This document shows, piece by piece, positions 18,029-26,686 of a stretch of 64,000 bases of DNA (position 1 is its first letter; every line of letters begins with the position of its first letter). The stretch covers positions 1 to 64,000 of the forward strand of contig CAVWQS010000013.1 in the NCBI GenBank assembly GCA_963757155.1. Direction: 5' to 3'. Source of the DNA: DASXQK01 sp963757155 (GTDB taxonomy: Bacteria; Pseudomonadota; Alphaproteobacteria; Dongiales; Dongiaceae). A model generated the notes under the pieces. The model searched no databases and had not been told where the DNA came from. It saw nothing but the letters and a program-made list of their open reading frames with translations. A program made the position numbers and the translations under genes.

Positions 18029-19594
18029 CTAGCTGAAGCCCTCGTAATGCAGCTCCAGCATCATGCCCACGGTCATGTGGTAGAGCTGGTGGCAATGCAT
18101 GATCCATTTGCCGGGGTTGTCGGCGTCGAAGATCACATCGACGGTTTCTTTGGGGGGCACCAGCACCGTGTCGCGCACCGCGCCCTGGAAGCGCCGGCCG
18201 CCGATTCCCACCACCTGATAGGAATGGCCGTGCAGATGGATCGGGTGCGCCATCATGGTGGTGTTCTGGTAGGAGAGCTCGACCCTCTCGCCCTGCTTCA
18301 GGGGCAGCGGCGGGTGCTGCGGATAGGGGATGCCGTCGAAGTTCCAGGCATAGCGGCTCATATCGCCTTGGAGCTTCACGACGAAGCGCCGATCAGCCTT
18401 CCGCTCCGCCAAGCCTCGGACGGGACTGAGCTTCCCTTCGAGTTGAAGATCCAGCACCGGCCCCGCTGCCCCGCCCGCCGACGCCAGGCGTGCGACCGCG
18501 GCGCCGGGGCTCGCCAGAATGATTCCGGTGCGGGCGGTCGTACCCTCCTGCAAGGCGAGGATGGGAAAGGCCCCGCCTTCGGCCGGCAGCTCGACCAGAA
18601 GGTCCAGACGCTGGGCCACGGAGATGGGAAAGCGGCGGCCCTCCACCGGTTTCACGCCCTGTCCGTCGACGGCGATCAGGGTCGCGCCGAGCGCGCCCGT
18701 GTCGATGGTGAAATTCGTGCTGGCCGCGCCATTGATGAGGCGCAGCCTGACGCGCCCGCCCTTCTCGACGGGGAAGACCTCGGGATCTTCCAGGGTTCGG
18801 CCATTGGCGAGGAAGGCGTCGTAGTCGACATCGTTCAGATCGGGCTTCATGCCGCCCTGACCCATGCCGCTCATGTTTCCGTCGCCCATGTTCATGCCTG
18901 ATCTGTTCATGCCCGACATGTTCATGCCCGACATGTCCATCCCGCCCATGCCCGAGCCGTTCCTGTTCGAGCCGCCCATGTTCATGCCGGCCATGCCGGT
19001 ACCGTCCATGCCAGTACCGCCCATGGCCATGGCACCCATGCCGGCGGAAGCGCCCGTGCTCTTCGTCAGATCGGCCAGGATCTCCTCCGGGCTGCGGAAG
19101 CTGAAATCATGCAGCAGGACCACCACCTCCTGCCGGTCGAGGGCCGCCTCGGCCGGATCGTGGATGATCAGCGGCGCGGCGGCGAGCTGCTGCTCCTGCA
19201 GCCCCTGATGGGAATGCATCCAATAGGTTCCCGGGGTTCTCAGCGGGAAGCGGTAGCTGTAGCTCGATCCGGCGGCAAGCGCGGGCCCGGAGACGCCGGG
19301 TACGCCATCCTGCTGCCAGGGCGGCGTGAGGCCATGCCAGTAAATCAGCGAGGCGACACCGGCCTGGTTCTCCAGCGTCACATCGAACGCATCGCCGAGG
19401 CGAAACTGCAGCCCCTCCTTGCCATCCGGACCCAGAAGGGAGAAGGCCTTGGCCGCCCGGCCTTTGACCTCGATCTGGCGCGTCCCGATCACCAGCCTTG
19501 CGGGGGCGTCGGCTCCGGCACCACCGCGCCCGGCCAGCGCCGTGGTCAGTCCGGCCGCACCTGCGCCGATCAGGAAATCTCTGCGATTCAACAT
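18029..19594 (-). CDS. Tat-exported multicopper oxidase with Met-rich insert (copper resistance)
   Basis: Periplasmic cuprous oxidase of the CueO/CopA type, 521 residues. A Tat-type signal opens it (NRRDFLIGAGAAGLTTALAG). Three cupredoxin domains carry the copper ligands: YWHG (about 85-88), MHSHQG (about 126-131), then HPIHLHGHSY and WIMHCHQLYHMTVGMML near the C-terminus, giving the type 1, 2 and 3 sites. A Met/Gly-rich insert with repeated MxGM units spans about residues 186-249; such inserts bind Cu(I) in CopA/CueO proteins. The start at 19594 excludes a non-conserved upstream extension. It is divergent from a CopZ-like gene and has a CueR-type promoter. Confidence 0.9.
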   Translation of the reverse strand: MLNRRDFLIGAGAAGLTTALAGRGGAGADAPARLVIGTRQIEVKGRAAKAFSLLGPDGKEGLQFRLGDAFDVTLENQAGVASLIYWHGLTPPWQQDGVPGVSGPALAAGSSYSYRFPLRTPGTYWMHSHQGLQEQQLAAAPLIIHDPAEAALDRQEVVVLLHDFSFRSPEEILADLTKSTGASAGMGAMAMGGTGMDGTGMAGMNMGGSNRNGSGMGGMDMSGMNMSGMNRSGMNMGDGNMSGMGQGGMKPDLNDVDYDAFLANGRTLEDPEVFPVEKGGRVRLRLINGAASTNFTIDTGALGATLIAVDGQGVKPVEGRRFPISVAQRLDLLVELPAEGGAFPILALQEGTTARTGIILASPGAAVARLASAGGAAGPVLDLQLEGKLSPVRGLAERKADRRFVVKLQGDMSRYAWNFDGIPYPQHPPLPLKQGERVELSYQNTTMMAHPIHLHGHSYQVVGIGGRRFQGAVRDTVLVPPKETVDVIFDADNPGKWIMHCHQLYHMTVGMMLELHYEGFS

Positions 19595-19635
19595 AGCGCG
19601 CCTCGTTCGTTCCGGAGAGATGCGGGCGGAACCTG

Positions 19636-19660
19636 CCCCCTCCACCTGCTGTAAGGTCAA
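19636..19660 (-). promoter_or_regulatory. CueR-like promoter for the multicopper oxidase gene
   Basis: Read on the minus strand, TTGACCTTAC lies 42 bases upstream of the oxidase translation unit and is followed by an imperfect GGTGGAGG arm, resembling the CueR-type arrangement in which the regulator dyad fills an over-long spacer. The dyad is less perfect than the divergent one, so confidence is limited. Confidence 0.45.
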
Positions 19661-19679
19661 GCCCCGGCAAGATTCGGTG

Positions 19680-19710
19680 TTGACCTTCCCCTGGCGGAAG
19701 GGCTCAGCCT
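19680..19710 (+). promoter_or_regulatory. CueR-type copper-responsive promoter
   Basis: A -35 element TTGACC, then the perfect dyad CCTTCC-N6-GGAAGG (19684-19701), then CAGCCT at a 19-base spacing. The over-long spacer holding the dyad is the signature of MerR-family activators. The sequence wording is very close to the known Escherichia coli copA promoter, which is activated by CueR with Cu(I). It drives the CopZ-like gene starting at 19745. No cueR gene is in the window. Confidence 0.75.
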
Positions 19711-19744
19711 CTCCCATCCCCACGTCAATGAAAGTAACTATGGC

Positions 19745-19936
19745 ATGTTGAATTTCCAGGTCGAGGGCATGAGCTGCGATCACTGCCGCAGCGCCGTCAC
19801 CGCGGCGATCCGAAGGGTGGCGCCGCGGGCCCGGGTGGAGGTCGATCTGGATTCCGGCCAAGTGACGGTGGCGGAAGCCGGCGACCGGCAAGCCGTGGCG
19901 GCGGCAATCCGCAGCGCCGGCTATGAAACCAGATGA
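19745..19936 (+). CDS. CopZ-like heavy-metal-associated (HMA) chaperone
   Basis: A 63-residue single HMA domain with the Cu(I)-binding motif GMSCDHC (MxCxxC) near residue 10, the hydrophobic VEVDLDSGQVTV central strand and a terminal AAIRSAGYE helix. Ferredoxin-like fold; delivers Cu(I) to P-type ATPases or regulators in the cytoplasm. Its upstream CueR-type promoter and divergent oxidase gene make a copper role secure; the ATPase partner is outside the window. Confidence 0.9.
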   Translation: MLNFQVEGMSCDHCRSAVTAAIRRVAPRARVEVDLDSGQVTVAEAGDRQAVAAAIRSAGYETR

Positions 19937-19939
19937 CCC

Positions 19940-20479
19940 CTAAACGCCGACGCAGGCCTGGCCTTCGACCGGCATGCGGTCCGGATTGCCCGGCCGGCGC
20001 TCCGTCGTATAGGCGTTCAGAAACCACTCCCCATTGATCCCGGGAATGTAGAAGGAGAGCTGGTCCTTCTGGTGGAAGAGGGCGAAGCAGGCAGGCTTGC
20101 CCTGGTTGAAGGAATCGTAGCGATAGCAGACCAGATCGTCCTGGATCCACCAATGGCCGGCGTAGGTGCAGTTCTCCTCCTTATAGGCCGTCCTTCCGTC
20201 GGGGGATTGATATTCGGCCCAGGGTTTCCCGCCGGGATTGTAGCGGCCGTACAAGGTCTGATCCGTCAGGAGCTTCTCCATCTCCGCCCGCTGGGAGACG
20301 CGTTGGCTATCGGGCGGCGGGCTTATCTGGGGTTGGCCTACGTCCGGATGGCCTGGCTCTGGCGGGCCAAGTTCCTGGCCCAGGGCCGCGCTCGAGACCG
20401 CGAGCCAAAACCCTGCCGCCAATAGGGAATAGACAAATCCGGTCGGCGCCGCGGCGCGCTTGGTTCGATCCCTGTTCAT
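19940..20479 (-). CDS. exported hypothetical protein
   Basis: About 179 residues with a signal peptide (FVYSLLAAGFWLAVSSAALG, then QELGPPEPG), a Pro/Gln-rich linker, and a C-terminal domain with conserved-looking Trp, Tyr and Cys residues (GRYNPGGKPWAEYQSPDGR, CTYAGHWWIQDDLVCYRYDS, CFALFHQKDQLSFYI). This periplasmic pattern resembles DUF995-type proteins, but I cannot assign it firmly. It is convergent with the CopZ gene, four bases apart, and may or may not belong to the copper module. Confidence 0.65.
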   Translation of the reverse strand: MNRDRTKRAAAPTGFVYSLLAAGFWLAVSSAALGQELGPPEPGHPDVGQPQISPPPDSQRVSQRAEMEKLLTDQTLYGRYNPGGKPWAEYQSPDGRTAYKEENCTYAGHWWIQDDLVCYRYDSFNQGKPACFALFHQKDQLSFYIPGINGEWFLNAYTTERRPGNPDRMPVEGQACVGV

Positions 20480-20637
20480 CATCTCCAACTTGCGAAGCAA
20501 GCATGGCCAAACCATGTTCCAGCGGCGGCATTTTGATGCCGCCCGGCCCCCGGGCAGGGCCGGTTGCTCTTGCCTTGACCGCCGCTATACTGCCCGCGAC
20601 CCATTCCCGACAACCGGTTTCTCCCGCGAGGATCACC

Positions 20638-22125
20638 ATGCAGCAAGCCGCCAAGAAAGTTTCCGCTCCCGTCCTGCCGCTCAAGGATCCGAGCCTGTTC
20701 CGCCAGCAATGCTACATCAATGGCAAATGGGTCGATGCCAATTCCGGCAAGACCATCGACGTCAACAATCCCGCGACCGGCGAGATCCTGGGCACGGTGC
20801 CGAACCTGGGCGCGGCCGAGACGCGGCGCGCCATCGAGGCGGCCAATGCCGCCTGGCCCGCCTGGCGCAAGAAGACCGCCAAGGAGCGCGCCAATATCCT
20901 GCGCAAATGGTTCAACCTGATGATGGAGAACCAGGACGACCTCGGCATGCTGATGACCGCCGAGCAGGGCAAGCCGCTGGCCGAGGCCAAGGGCGAGATC
21001 GCCTATGGCGCCTCCTTCGTCGAATGGTTCGCCGAGGAGGCCAAGCGCGTCTACGGCGACACCATTCCCCAGCATCAGCCCGACAAGCGCATCGTCGTGA
21101 TCAAGGAGCCCATCGGCGTCGTCGCCGCGATCACGCCCTGGAATTTCCCCAATGCCATGATCACCCGCAAATGCGCCCCGGCCCTGGCGGCGGGCTGCCC
21201 GGTCGTGATCAAGCCGGCCTCGCAGACGCCCTTCTCGGCGACGGCGCTGGCCGAGCTCGCCCATCGCGCCGGCATTCCGGCGGGCGTGCTCAATGTCGTC
21301 ACCGGCTCGGCCACGGCCATCGGCGGCGAGATGACCAGCAATCCCATCGTGCGCAAGCTCTCCTTCACCGGCTCGACCGAGATCGGCAAGCTGCTGATGC
21401 AGCAATGCGCCGGCACGGTGAAGAAGGTCTCCATGGAGCTCGGCGGCAACGCGCCCTTCATCGTCTTCAACGATGCCGATCTCGAGGCCGCGGTGGAAGG
21501 CGCCATCGCGTCGAAATACCGCAACACCGGCCAGACCTGCGTCTGCGCCAACCGCCTGCTGGTCCAGGACGATGTCTATGACAAATTCGCCGAGATGCTG
21601 ACCGCCGCGGTGGGCAAGCTGAAGGTGGGCGACGGGCTCAAGGGCGAGACCTCCCAGGGCCCGCTTATCGACATGAAGGCCGTGGAAAAGGTCGAGGAGC
21701 ATATCGCCGACGCCGTGAAGAAGGGCGCCAAGGTGATCGCCGGCGGCAAGCGCCATGAGCTCGGCGGCAGCTTCTTCCAGCCGACCGTGCTGGCGAACGT
21801 GAACACCCAGATGGCGGTGGCGCGGGAGGAGACCTTCGGCCCCGTGGCGCCGCTGTTCCGCTTCAGCACGGACGAAGAGGCGGTGCAGATGGCCAATGAC
21901 ACCGAGTTCGGCCTGGCGGCCTATTTCTTCAGCCGCGATCTCGGCCGCGTCTGGCGCACCGCCGAGCAGCTCGAATACGGCATCGTCGGCATCAACACCG
22001 GCATCATCTCCACCGAGGTCGCGCCCTTCGGCGGCGTGAAGGAATCCGGCATCGGCCGCGAGGGCTCCAAATACGGCATCGAGGATTTCCTCGAGATCAA
22101 ATACCTCTGCATGGGCGGGATCTAG
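20638..22125 (+). CDS. gabD: NAD(P)-dependent succinate-semialdehyde dehydrogenase
   Basis: Oxidises succinate semialdehyde to succinate in the GABA shunt. A 495-residue aldehyde dehydrogenase with PWNFPNAMITRKCAPALAAG (cofactor cleft), FTGSTEIGKLL, catalytic Glu in MELGGNAPFIVF and catalytic Cys in NTGQTCVCANR. The wording NTGIISTEVAPFGGVKESGIGREGSKYGIEDFLEIKY at the C-terminus (broken here by the family into shorter blocks) is typical of GabD. Start at 20638 excludes a non-conserved extension. No gabT is adjacent. Confidence 0.92.
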   Translation: MQQAAKKVSAPVLPLKDPSLFRQQCYINGKWVDANSGKTIDVNNPATGEILGTVPNLGAAETRRAIEAANAAWPAWRKKTAKERANILRKWFNLMMENQDDLGMLMTAEQGKPLAEAKGEIAYGASFVEWFAEEAKRVYGDTIPQHQPDKRIVVIKEPIGVVAAITPWNFPNAMITRKCAPALAAGCPVVIKPASQTPFSATALAELAHRAGIPAGVLNVVTGSATAIGGEMTSNPIVRKLSFTGSTEIGKLLMQQCAGTVKKVSMELGGNAPFIVFNDADLEAAVEGAIASKYRNTGQTCVCANRLLVQDDVYDKFAEMLTAAVGKLKVGDGLKGETSQGPLIDMKAVEKVEEHIADAVKKGAKVIAGGKRHELGGSFFQPTVLANVNTQMAVAREETFGPVAPLFRFSTDEEAVQMANDTEFGLAAYFFSRDLGRVWRTAEQLEYGIVGINTGIISTEVAPFGGVKESGIGREGSKYGIEDFLEIKYLCMGGI

Positions 22126-22174
22126 GACCGTCTACCGCCCTTCCGGCCCCGTGTCGGAAGGGCGAAGTTTCTCT

Positions 22175-22261
22175 GTCGTCATTCCCGCGAAAGCGGGAAT
22201 CCAGGGCCGCATGCTCAGGCCTCGCCAGTCGCCCTGGATACCCGCTTTCGCGGGTATGACG
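22175..22261. repeat. dispersed palindromic element, family A (two arms)
   Basis: Two ~30-base inverted arms: left begins CGTCATTCCCGCGAAAGCGG, right ends CGCTTTCGCGGGTATGACG, separated by about 23 bases. Translated, it yields the 'VIPAKAGIQ...WIPAFAGMT' peptide well known from a palindromic repeat spread through many proteobacterial genomes. A single-arm copy lies at 47970. It sits between gabD and the ABC genes and can form a strong cruciform or terminator. Confidence 0.8.
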
Positions 22262-22332
22262 AATATGAGTGGCGGAGCGCTTTTCGCGAGATCACGACAG
22301 AGGCAGTTCAGCTTGATCAGAAAATGCGCTGA

Positions 22333-23268
22333 ATGACCGACATGATCTCCGTCAGCGGGCTCGTCTTCGACTATCCCGGCACGCGGGCCCTCGACGATGT
22401 CGGCTTCACCCTCGAAGGCGAGACCATCACCGCGCTGGTCGGCCCGAACGGCGCGGGGAAATCGACGCTGCTGCGCTGCATCGCCGGGCTGGATACGCCC
22501 TATGCCGGCGAGATCAATGTGGCGGGGCTCGATGTCCTGGCCCAGCCGCGCGACAGCCATCGCTGCATGGGTTTCCTTGCCGACAGCTATGGGCTCTATG
22601 ACGATCTGACGATCAAGCAATGCCTGCTCTATCGTGCCGCCTCGCTCCGCATGCCGGCGGATGAGCGGGCGACGGCGGTGCAGCTTGCCGCCGAGCGCCT
22701 CGCCATCGCCGACCGTCTGCGCCAGAAGGCCGGCACGCTCTCCCGCGGGCTTCGCCAGCGTCTCGCCATCGCCCAGAGCATCGTGCATCACCCGCCGGTC
22801 CTGCTTCTGGACGAGCCAGCCTCGGGGCTCGATCCCGAGGCCCGGGTCGGGCTCGCCGAGACCCTGCTGCGTCTGAGGGAGGAGGGGATGACCATCATCG
22901 TCTCCTCCCACATCCTGAGCGAGCTCGAGGATTACTCGACCCATATGCTGGTGCTGCGCGGCGGGCGGCTGGTGGAGCAGCGCGCCCTGGGCACGACCAG
23001 CGACGGACGCGGGGCCGCGGTCACGCTTCGCCTGGCCCGCCACGACGACCGGCTCGAAGCGCTGCTGCGGTCCGAGCCCTCGGTCGGCCAGCTGATGGTC
23101 GAAGGGCTGGTGGCGCAGTTCCAATTCGCCGGCGATCCGGCCGAGCGCGCCATGCTGCTGCGGCGTCTCATCGCCGCGGAGCTGCCCGTCGCCGATTTCG
23201 CGGCCGAGCGCGAGAGTCTGCAGGATCTCTACATGAGCGGCGTCGGGGCGCCGGAGAAGACGCCATGA
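22333..23268 (+). CDS. ABC transporter ATP-binding protein
   Basis: A 311-residue ABC ATPase: Walker A GPNGAGKST (about residues 37-45), signature region LSRGLRQRLAIAQ, Walker B LLLDEPASGLD and the switch His in IIVSSHILSELE. It has a C-terminal extension typical of exporter ATPases of the CcmA/DRA family. It overlaps the downstream permease gene by four bases (ATGA), so the two are translationally coupled and make one export system at the inner membrane. Substrate unknown. Confidence 0.9.
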   Translation: MTDMISVSGLVFDYPGTRALDDVGFTLEGETITALVGPNGAGKSTLLRCIAGLDTPYAGEINVAGLDVLAQPRDSHRCMGFLADSYGLYDDLTIKQCLLYRAASLRMPADERATAVQLAAERLAIADRLRQKAGTLSRGLRQRLAIAQSIVHHPPVLLLDEPASGLDPEARVGLAETLLRLREEGMTIIVSSHILSELEDYSTHMLVLRGGRLVEQRALGTTSDGRGAAVTLRLARHDDRLEALLRSEPSVGQLMVEGLVAQFQFAGDPAERAMLLRRLIAAELPVADFAAERESLQDLYMSGVGAPEKTP

Positions 23269-24656
23269 ACCCGGAGCTGCGGCGCAATCTCTGGCTGCAA
23301 TTCTCCCTCACCCGCCTGCTGCTGGCCCCGGTCGCGATCGGAGCGCTGCTGACGCTCACCTGGATCGTCAGCGATTCGAGCCTGGCGGCGGTCGCCGAGG
23401 TGGCTCGGGCGATGTATTACCTATTGGTCGTCCTCTGGGGCACGCGCCGGGCCGCAGATCTGGTGGCCGAGGAGATCGCGGGCGGCACCTGGGACGGCCA
23501 GCGCATGTCGGCGCTCGGCGCCTGGCAGATGAGCTGGGGCAAGCTTCTCGGGGGCACCAGCTATGTCTGCTATGCCGCGGGCCTCGCCTTCCTCGCGCTC
23601 GTCGGCTGCTATTGGGCAACCGGCATACCGCCCTGGCAAAGCGGCCAGGCCATCCAGCTGCTGCGCCTGCTGGGGACGGGCGCCCTGGCCCAGGCCGTTG
23701 CCATGCTGGTCAGCCTGGCCCTGCTGCGCCGCCTCGCCATCCGCCGGCGCCTCGGCGTCTCTCTCAGCCAGGTCGCCGGCATTTTGGCGGGGCTGGTGGC
23801 GTCCGGGCAGCTCGATGGCGGCGTTGTGGCCCTGTTTCTGCCCGACATCGCCTGGTATGGCCGGGTCTGGGACGGCGAGCTTTTCTCTTTGGCGACGCTC
23901 GGCGTATTCCTGGCCTGGAGCGTCTTCGGCATCTATCGGCTGATGCGCGTCGAGCTCAAATTCCAGAGCGGCCCCTGGGCCTGGCTCGCCTTCGCCTTGT
24001 TCCTGATGGCCTATTGCGACGGCTTCCTCTACGGCTCGATCCAGCTTGCAGGCGGCGCTCTCGGCGCTTGGCTGATCCTTCCCTTCCTGCTGGTGTCCGC
24101 GCTCACCTATCTCGCGCTTTTTCTCGAGCCCAAGGATGTCGTTCACTATCGCTGGCTGGGCGCCGATCTGGCCACGCATGCGTTCCGTCACGCCTGGGTC
24201 CTGCTGCCGCAATGGCTGCCGGTCTATCTCCTGACCTTCGTCTGCGCCGTCGTCCTCTGCTTCTCCCCCGAGCTGGGGAGTGCCGGGCTCCGGCTGCTCT
24301 CCGGGCCCTTCGTATCGATGGAGGCGCTGCAGCATGCGCGCGGCCTCTCCCTTTATCCGCTGGTCATCGTGATCTATCTTCTGCGCGATGTGCTGCTGGT
24401 GCTGTTCTTCAATTTCGGCCATGGCGGCCGGCGCGGCGATGCGACCGCCTTCATCATCCTCTTCCTCGCCTATTTTCCCCTGACGGGAATACTGGTCTCT
24501 CTCGAGATGGTTTCTCTGATTCCCATACTGGCGCCCTATCCCCTGGCGCCGCCGCTGATCAGCTTCGCCGCCGGGCTGGTCGAATGCGCCGCTTTGGCCT
24601 GGCTGGTCTATCGCCGCCTGGCGCTGGCCGGTCGCTTCGCCCCCGCCATGGCTTGA
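23265..24656 (+). CDS. ABC-2-like transporter permease
   Basis: A 463-residue polytopic membrane protein with roughly ten hydrophobic segments (for example VAIGALLTLTWIV, LVALVGCYWATG, LAQAVAMLVSLALL, LAWSVFGIYRLM and a C-terminal YPLAPPLISFAAGLVECAALAWLVY). It contains no ATPase motif and partners with the upstream ABC ATPase through overlapping stop and start codons. Exporter architecture is likely. Substrate cannot be inferred. Confidence 0.8.
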   Translation: MNPELRRNLWLQFSLTRLLLAPVAIGALLTLTWIVSDSSLAAVAEVARAMYYLLVVLWGTRRAADLVAEEIAGGTWDGQRMSALGAWQMSWGKLLGGTSYVCYAAGLAFLALVGCYWATGIPPWQSGQAIQLLRLLGTGALAQAVAMLVSLALLRRLAIRRRLGVSLSQVAGILAGLVASGQLDGGVVALFLPDIAWYGRVWDGELFSLATLGVFLAWSVFGIYRLMRVELKFQSGPWAWLAFALFLMAYCDGFLYGSIQLAGGALGAWLILPFLLVSALTYLALFLEPKDVVHYRWLGADLATHAFRHAWVLLPQWLPVYLLTFVCAVVLCFSPELGSAGLRLLSGPFVSMEALQHARGLSLYPLVIVIYLLRDVLLVLFFNFGHGGRRGDATAFIILFLAYFPLTGILVSLEMVSLIPILAPYPLAPPLISFAAGLVECAALAWLVYRRLALAGRFAPAMA

Positions 24657-24690
24657 GGCCCGCAGCCGGCGACCCCCAAAGGAGATCCCG

Positions 24691-26070
24691 ATGGCCAGCT
24701 ACGACTATGATCTCTTCGTCATCGGCGCGGGCTCGGGCGGCGTCCGGGCGGCGCGCGTCTCCGCGGGCTATGGCGCCCGGGTCGCCATCGCCGAGGAATA
24801 TCGCGTCGGCGGAACCTGCGTCATTCGCGGCTGCGTGCCCAAGAAGCTGCTGGTCTATGGCGCCCATGTGCGCGAGGAGATCGAGGATGCCGCGGGCTAT
24901 GGCTGGACGATCCCCGAGGCCCGTTTCGACTGGGCGAGCCTGATCGCCAACAAGGATCGCGAGATCGACCGGCTGGAAAGCATCTATCGCAGGGTGCTCG
25001 ACAACGCCAAGGTGACGCTGATCGAGGGCCGGGCGCGATTTGCCGATGCCCATACCGTCGTTATCGGGAACAAGCGGATCACCGCCGACAAGATCCTGAT
25101 CGCCACCGGCGGCTATCCCGTGCGCCTGCCGGGCTTCGACGAGCAGAACAGCATCAGCTCCAACGAGGCCTTCTATCTGGAGAAGCTGCCCGAGCGCATC
25201 GCCATCGTCGGCGGCGGCTATATCGCCGTCGAGTTCGCCGGCATCTTCAATGGCCTCGGCAGCGAGGTGAGCCTTCTCTATCGCGGCGAGCAGATCCTGC
25301 GGGGCTTCGACGACGATCTGCGCCATGGGCTGGCGAAAGAGCTCACCCGCAAGGGGATCGATGTCAGGCTCCGCGCCGTCGTGCATCGCATCGAGCCCGC
25401 GGTCACGGGCTGGCGCCTGCATTTCGGGGACGGCGCTACCCTGGAGGTGGACAAGGTCATGGCCGCAACCGGCCGTCGCCCCAATACCGGGGAGCTCGAT
25501 GCCGGGCTGGCGGGGGTCGAGCTCGACCATCACGGCGCCGTCGTCGTCGATGCCTATTCGAAGACGAGCCGGGAGAACATCTACGCCATCGGCGATGTGA
25601 CCGATCGCCTGAACCTCACGCCGGTGGCGATTCGTGAGGCCATGGCCTTCGCCGATACGGTCTTCGGCAACCGGCCCTGGGCCATGGACCATGACGGCGT
25701 GGCCTCGGCCGTGTTCAGCCAGCCCCCGATCGGCACCGTCGGGCTGACCGAGACCGAAGCCCGCCGGCGGCATGCCGAGCTCGATGTCTACAAGGCGGAC
25801 TTCCGGCCCATGAAGCACACTCTCTCCGGCCGGCAGGAACGGACGCTGATGAAGCTGGTCGTCGAGCGGACGAGCCAGCGGGTGCTGGGGGCCCATATGC
25901 TGGGGCCCGATGCGCCGGAGATCATCCAGGCGATGGCGATCGCCGTGAAGCTGGGCGCCACCAAGCAGCAGTTCGACGAGGCGGTGGCAATCCATCCGAC
26001 GGCGGCGGAGGAGTTCGTGACCATGCGGATGCGCGAGCGCGATCCGTCCGACGCCGGGCAGGTGCCTTGA
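24691..26070 (+). CDS. gor: glutathione-disulfide reductase
   Basis: FAD/NADPH enzyme that keeps glutathione reduced. The 459-residue protein has the FAD motif VIGAGSGGVRAARVSA, the redox-active pair in GGTCVIRGCVPKKLL (Cys43 and Cys48), the NADPH-binding GGGYIAVEFAGIFNGLG, the FAD-contacting YAIGDVTDRLNLTPVA, and the C-terminal HPTAAEE with the base His. GCVPKK after the Cys pair separates it from lipoamide dehydrogenases. AAAGGAG lies nine bases upstream. A small exported protein gene follows. Confidence 0.94.
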   Translation: MASYDYDLFVIGAGSGGVRAARVSAGYGARVAIAEEYRVGGTCVIRGCVPKKLLVYGAHVREEIEDAAGYGWTIPEARFDWASLIANKDREIDRLESIYRRVLDNAKVTLIEGRARFADAHTVVIGNKRITADKILIATGGYPVRLPGFDEQNSISSNEAFYLEKLPERIAIVGGGYIAVEFAGIFNGLGSEVSLLYRGEQILRGFDDDLRHGLAKELTRKGIDVRLRAVVHRIEPAVTGWRLHFGDGATLEVDKVMAATGRRPNTGELDAGLAGVELDHHGAVVVDAYSKTSRENIYAIGDVTDRLNLTPVAIREAMAFADTVFGNRPWAMDHDGVASAVFSQPPIGTVGLTETEARRRHAELDVYKADFRPMKHTLSGRQERTLMKLVVERTSQRVLGAHMLGPDAPEIIQAMAIAVKLGATKQQFDEAVAIHPTAAEEFVTMRMRERDPSDAGQVP

Positions 26071-26120
26071 TCTGGCGGAGGTCTTCTCCTAGCTTCGCGG
26101 AGATGTTTCGGGAGGGGGCG

Positions 26121-26420
26121 ATGATCGCGAAGGGAATATGCCTGGTGCTGGCCGGAACCCTGCTCGCGGCGGCGCAACCGGCCTTGGCCTATGATTGCAG
26201 CGATCAGGGCATGATAGACCAGCTGAACGACTATCAGAATGCCCAGCCCAAGGCCTCGGGCATGTGCCAGAGCGCCCAGCTCCAGATCAAGGTGATGAAG
26301 AAGCAGATCGAGATCATCAACCACTGCCCCGGCTCCGACCCCAATGGCGACAGCCGCTGGCAGGCGCTGGAATCGATCAAGGCCTCGCAGAACACCCTGG
26401 ATACGATGTGCACTAACTGA
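26121..26420 (+). CDS. small exported hypothetical protein
   Basis: A 99-residue product with a clear signal peptide (AKGICLVLAGTLLAAAQPALA) and a short helical mature part with four Cys residues (YDCSDQGM, GMCQSAQLQIK, NHCPGSDP and a C-terminal MCTN), probably two disulfides in the periplasm. GGAGG precedes the start by five bases. I do not recognise the family. Confidence 0.7.
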   Translation: MIAKGICLVLAGTLLAAAQPALAYDCSDQGMIDQLNDYQNAQPKASGMCQSAQLQIKVMKKQIEIINHCPGSDPNGDSRWQALESIKASQNTLDTMCTN

Positions 26421-26450
26421 AGGGGCTCGCCGGCGCCTCCGTGCCCCCTT

Positions 26451-26602
26451 CCGTCATGGCCGGGCGAAGTCCCGGCCATCCACGTCGTGGAGAGCCGAGA
26501 AGGCAGCCGCCGGACTGTAGATCACCTGTTACCGTGCCTAAGTAACGGTGGATTGTGGCACGGCCCGACGTGGATGGCCGGGACTTCGCCCGGCCATGAC
26601 GG
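26451..26602. repeat. 152-bp element with 37-bp perfect inverted repeats (MITE-like)
   Basis: Arms 26451-26487 and 26566-26602 are perfect inverted copies of a 37-base sequence beginning CCGTCATGGCCGGGCGAAGT. The ~78-base centre contains a second smaller stem (ACCGT...ACGGT around CCTAAGTA) and no reading frame. Structure fits a non-autonomous palindromic element. Located in the gap before the DAHP synthase gene, where it could affect transcription. Confidence 0.75.
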
Positions 26603-26686
26603 TTCTAAGAGCGGAGGCCGGGGCTTGGTTGAAATATGCCCGTTTCGGGCGTATAGGGTCGGGCTCGTTTGAGCCAGAGGTAGAGC

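Noticed and set aside
18864..19030. Short regular repeats resembling a CRISPR or tandem array
   Set aside because: They are the codons of the Met-rich copper-binding insert of the oxidase; units are irregular, about 9-15 bases, with no spacers.
22132..23124. Minus-strand frame containing VIPAKAGIQ and WIPAFAGMT peptides
   Set aside because: The peptide is the known translation of the palindromic repeat; the remainder is antisense of the ABC ATPase.
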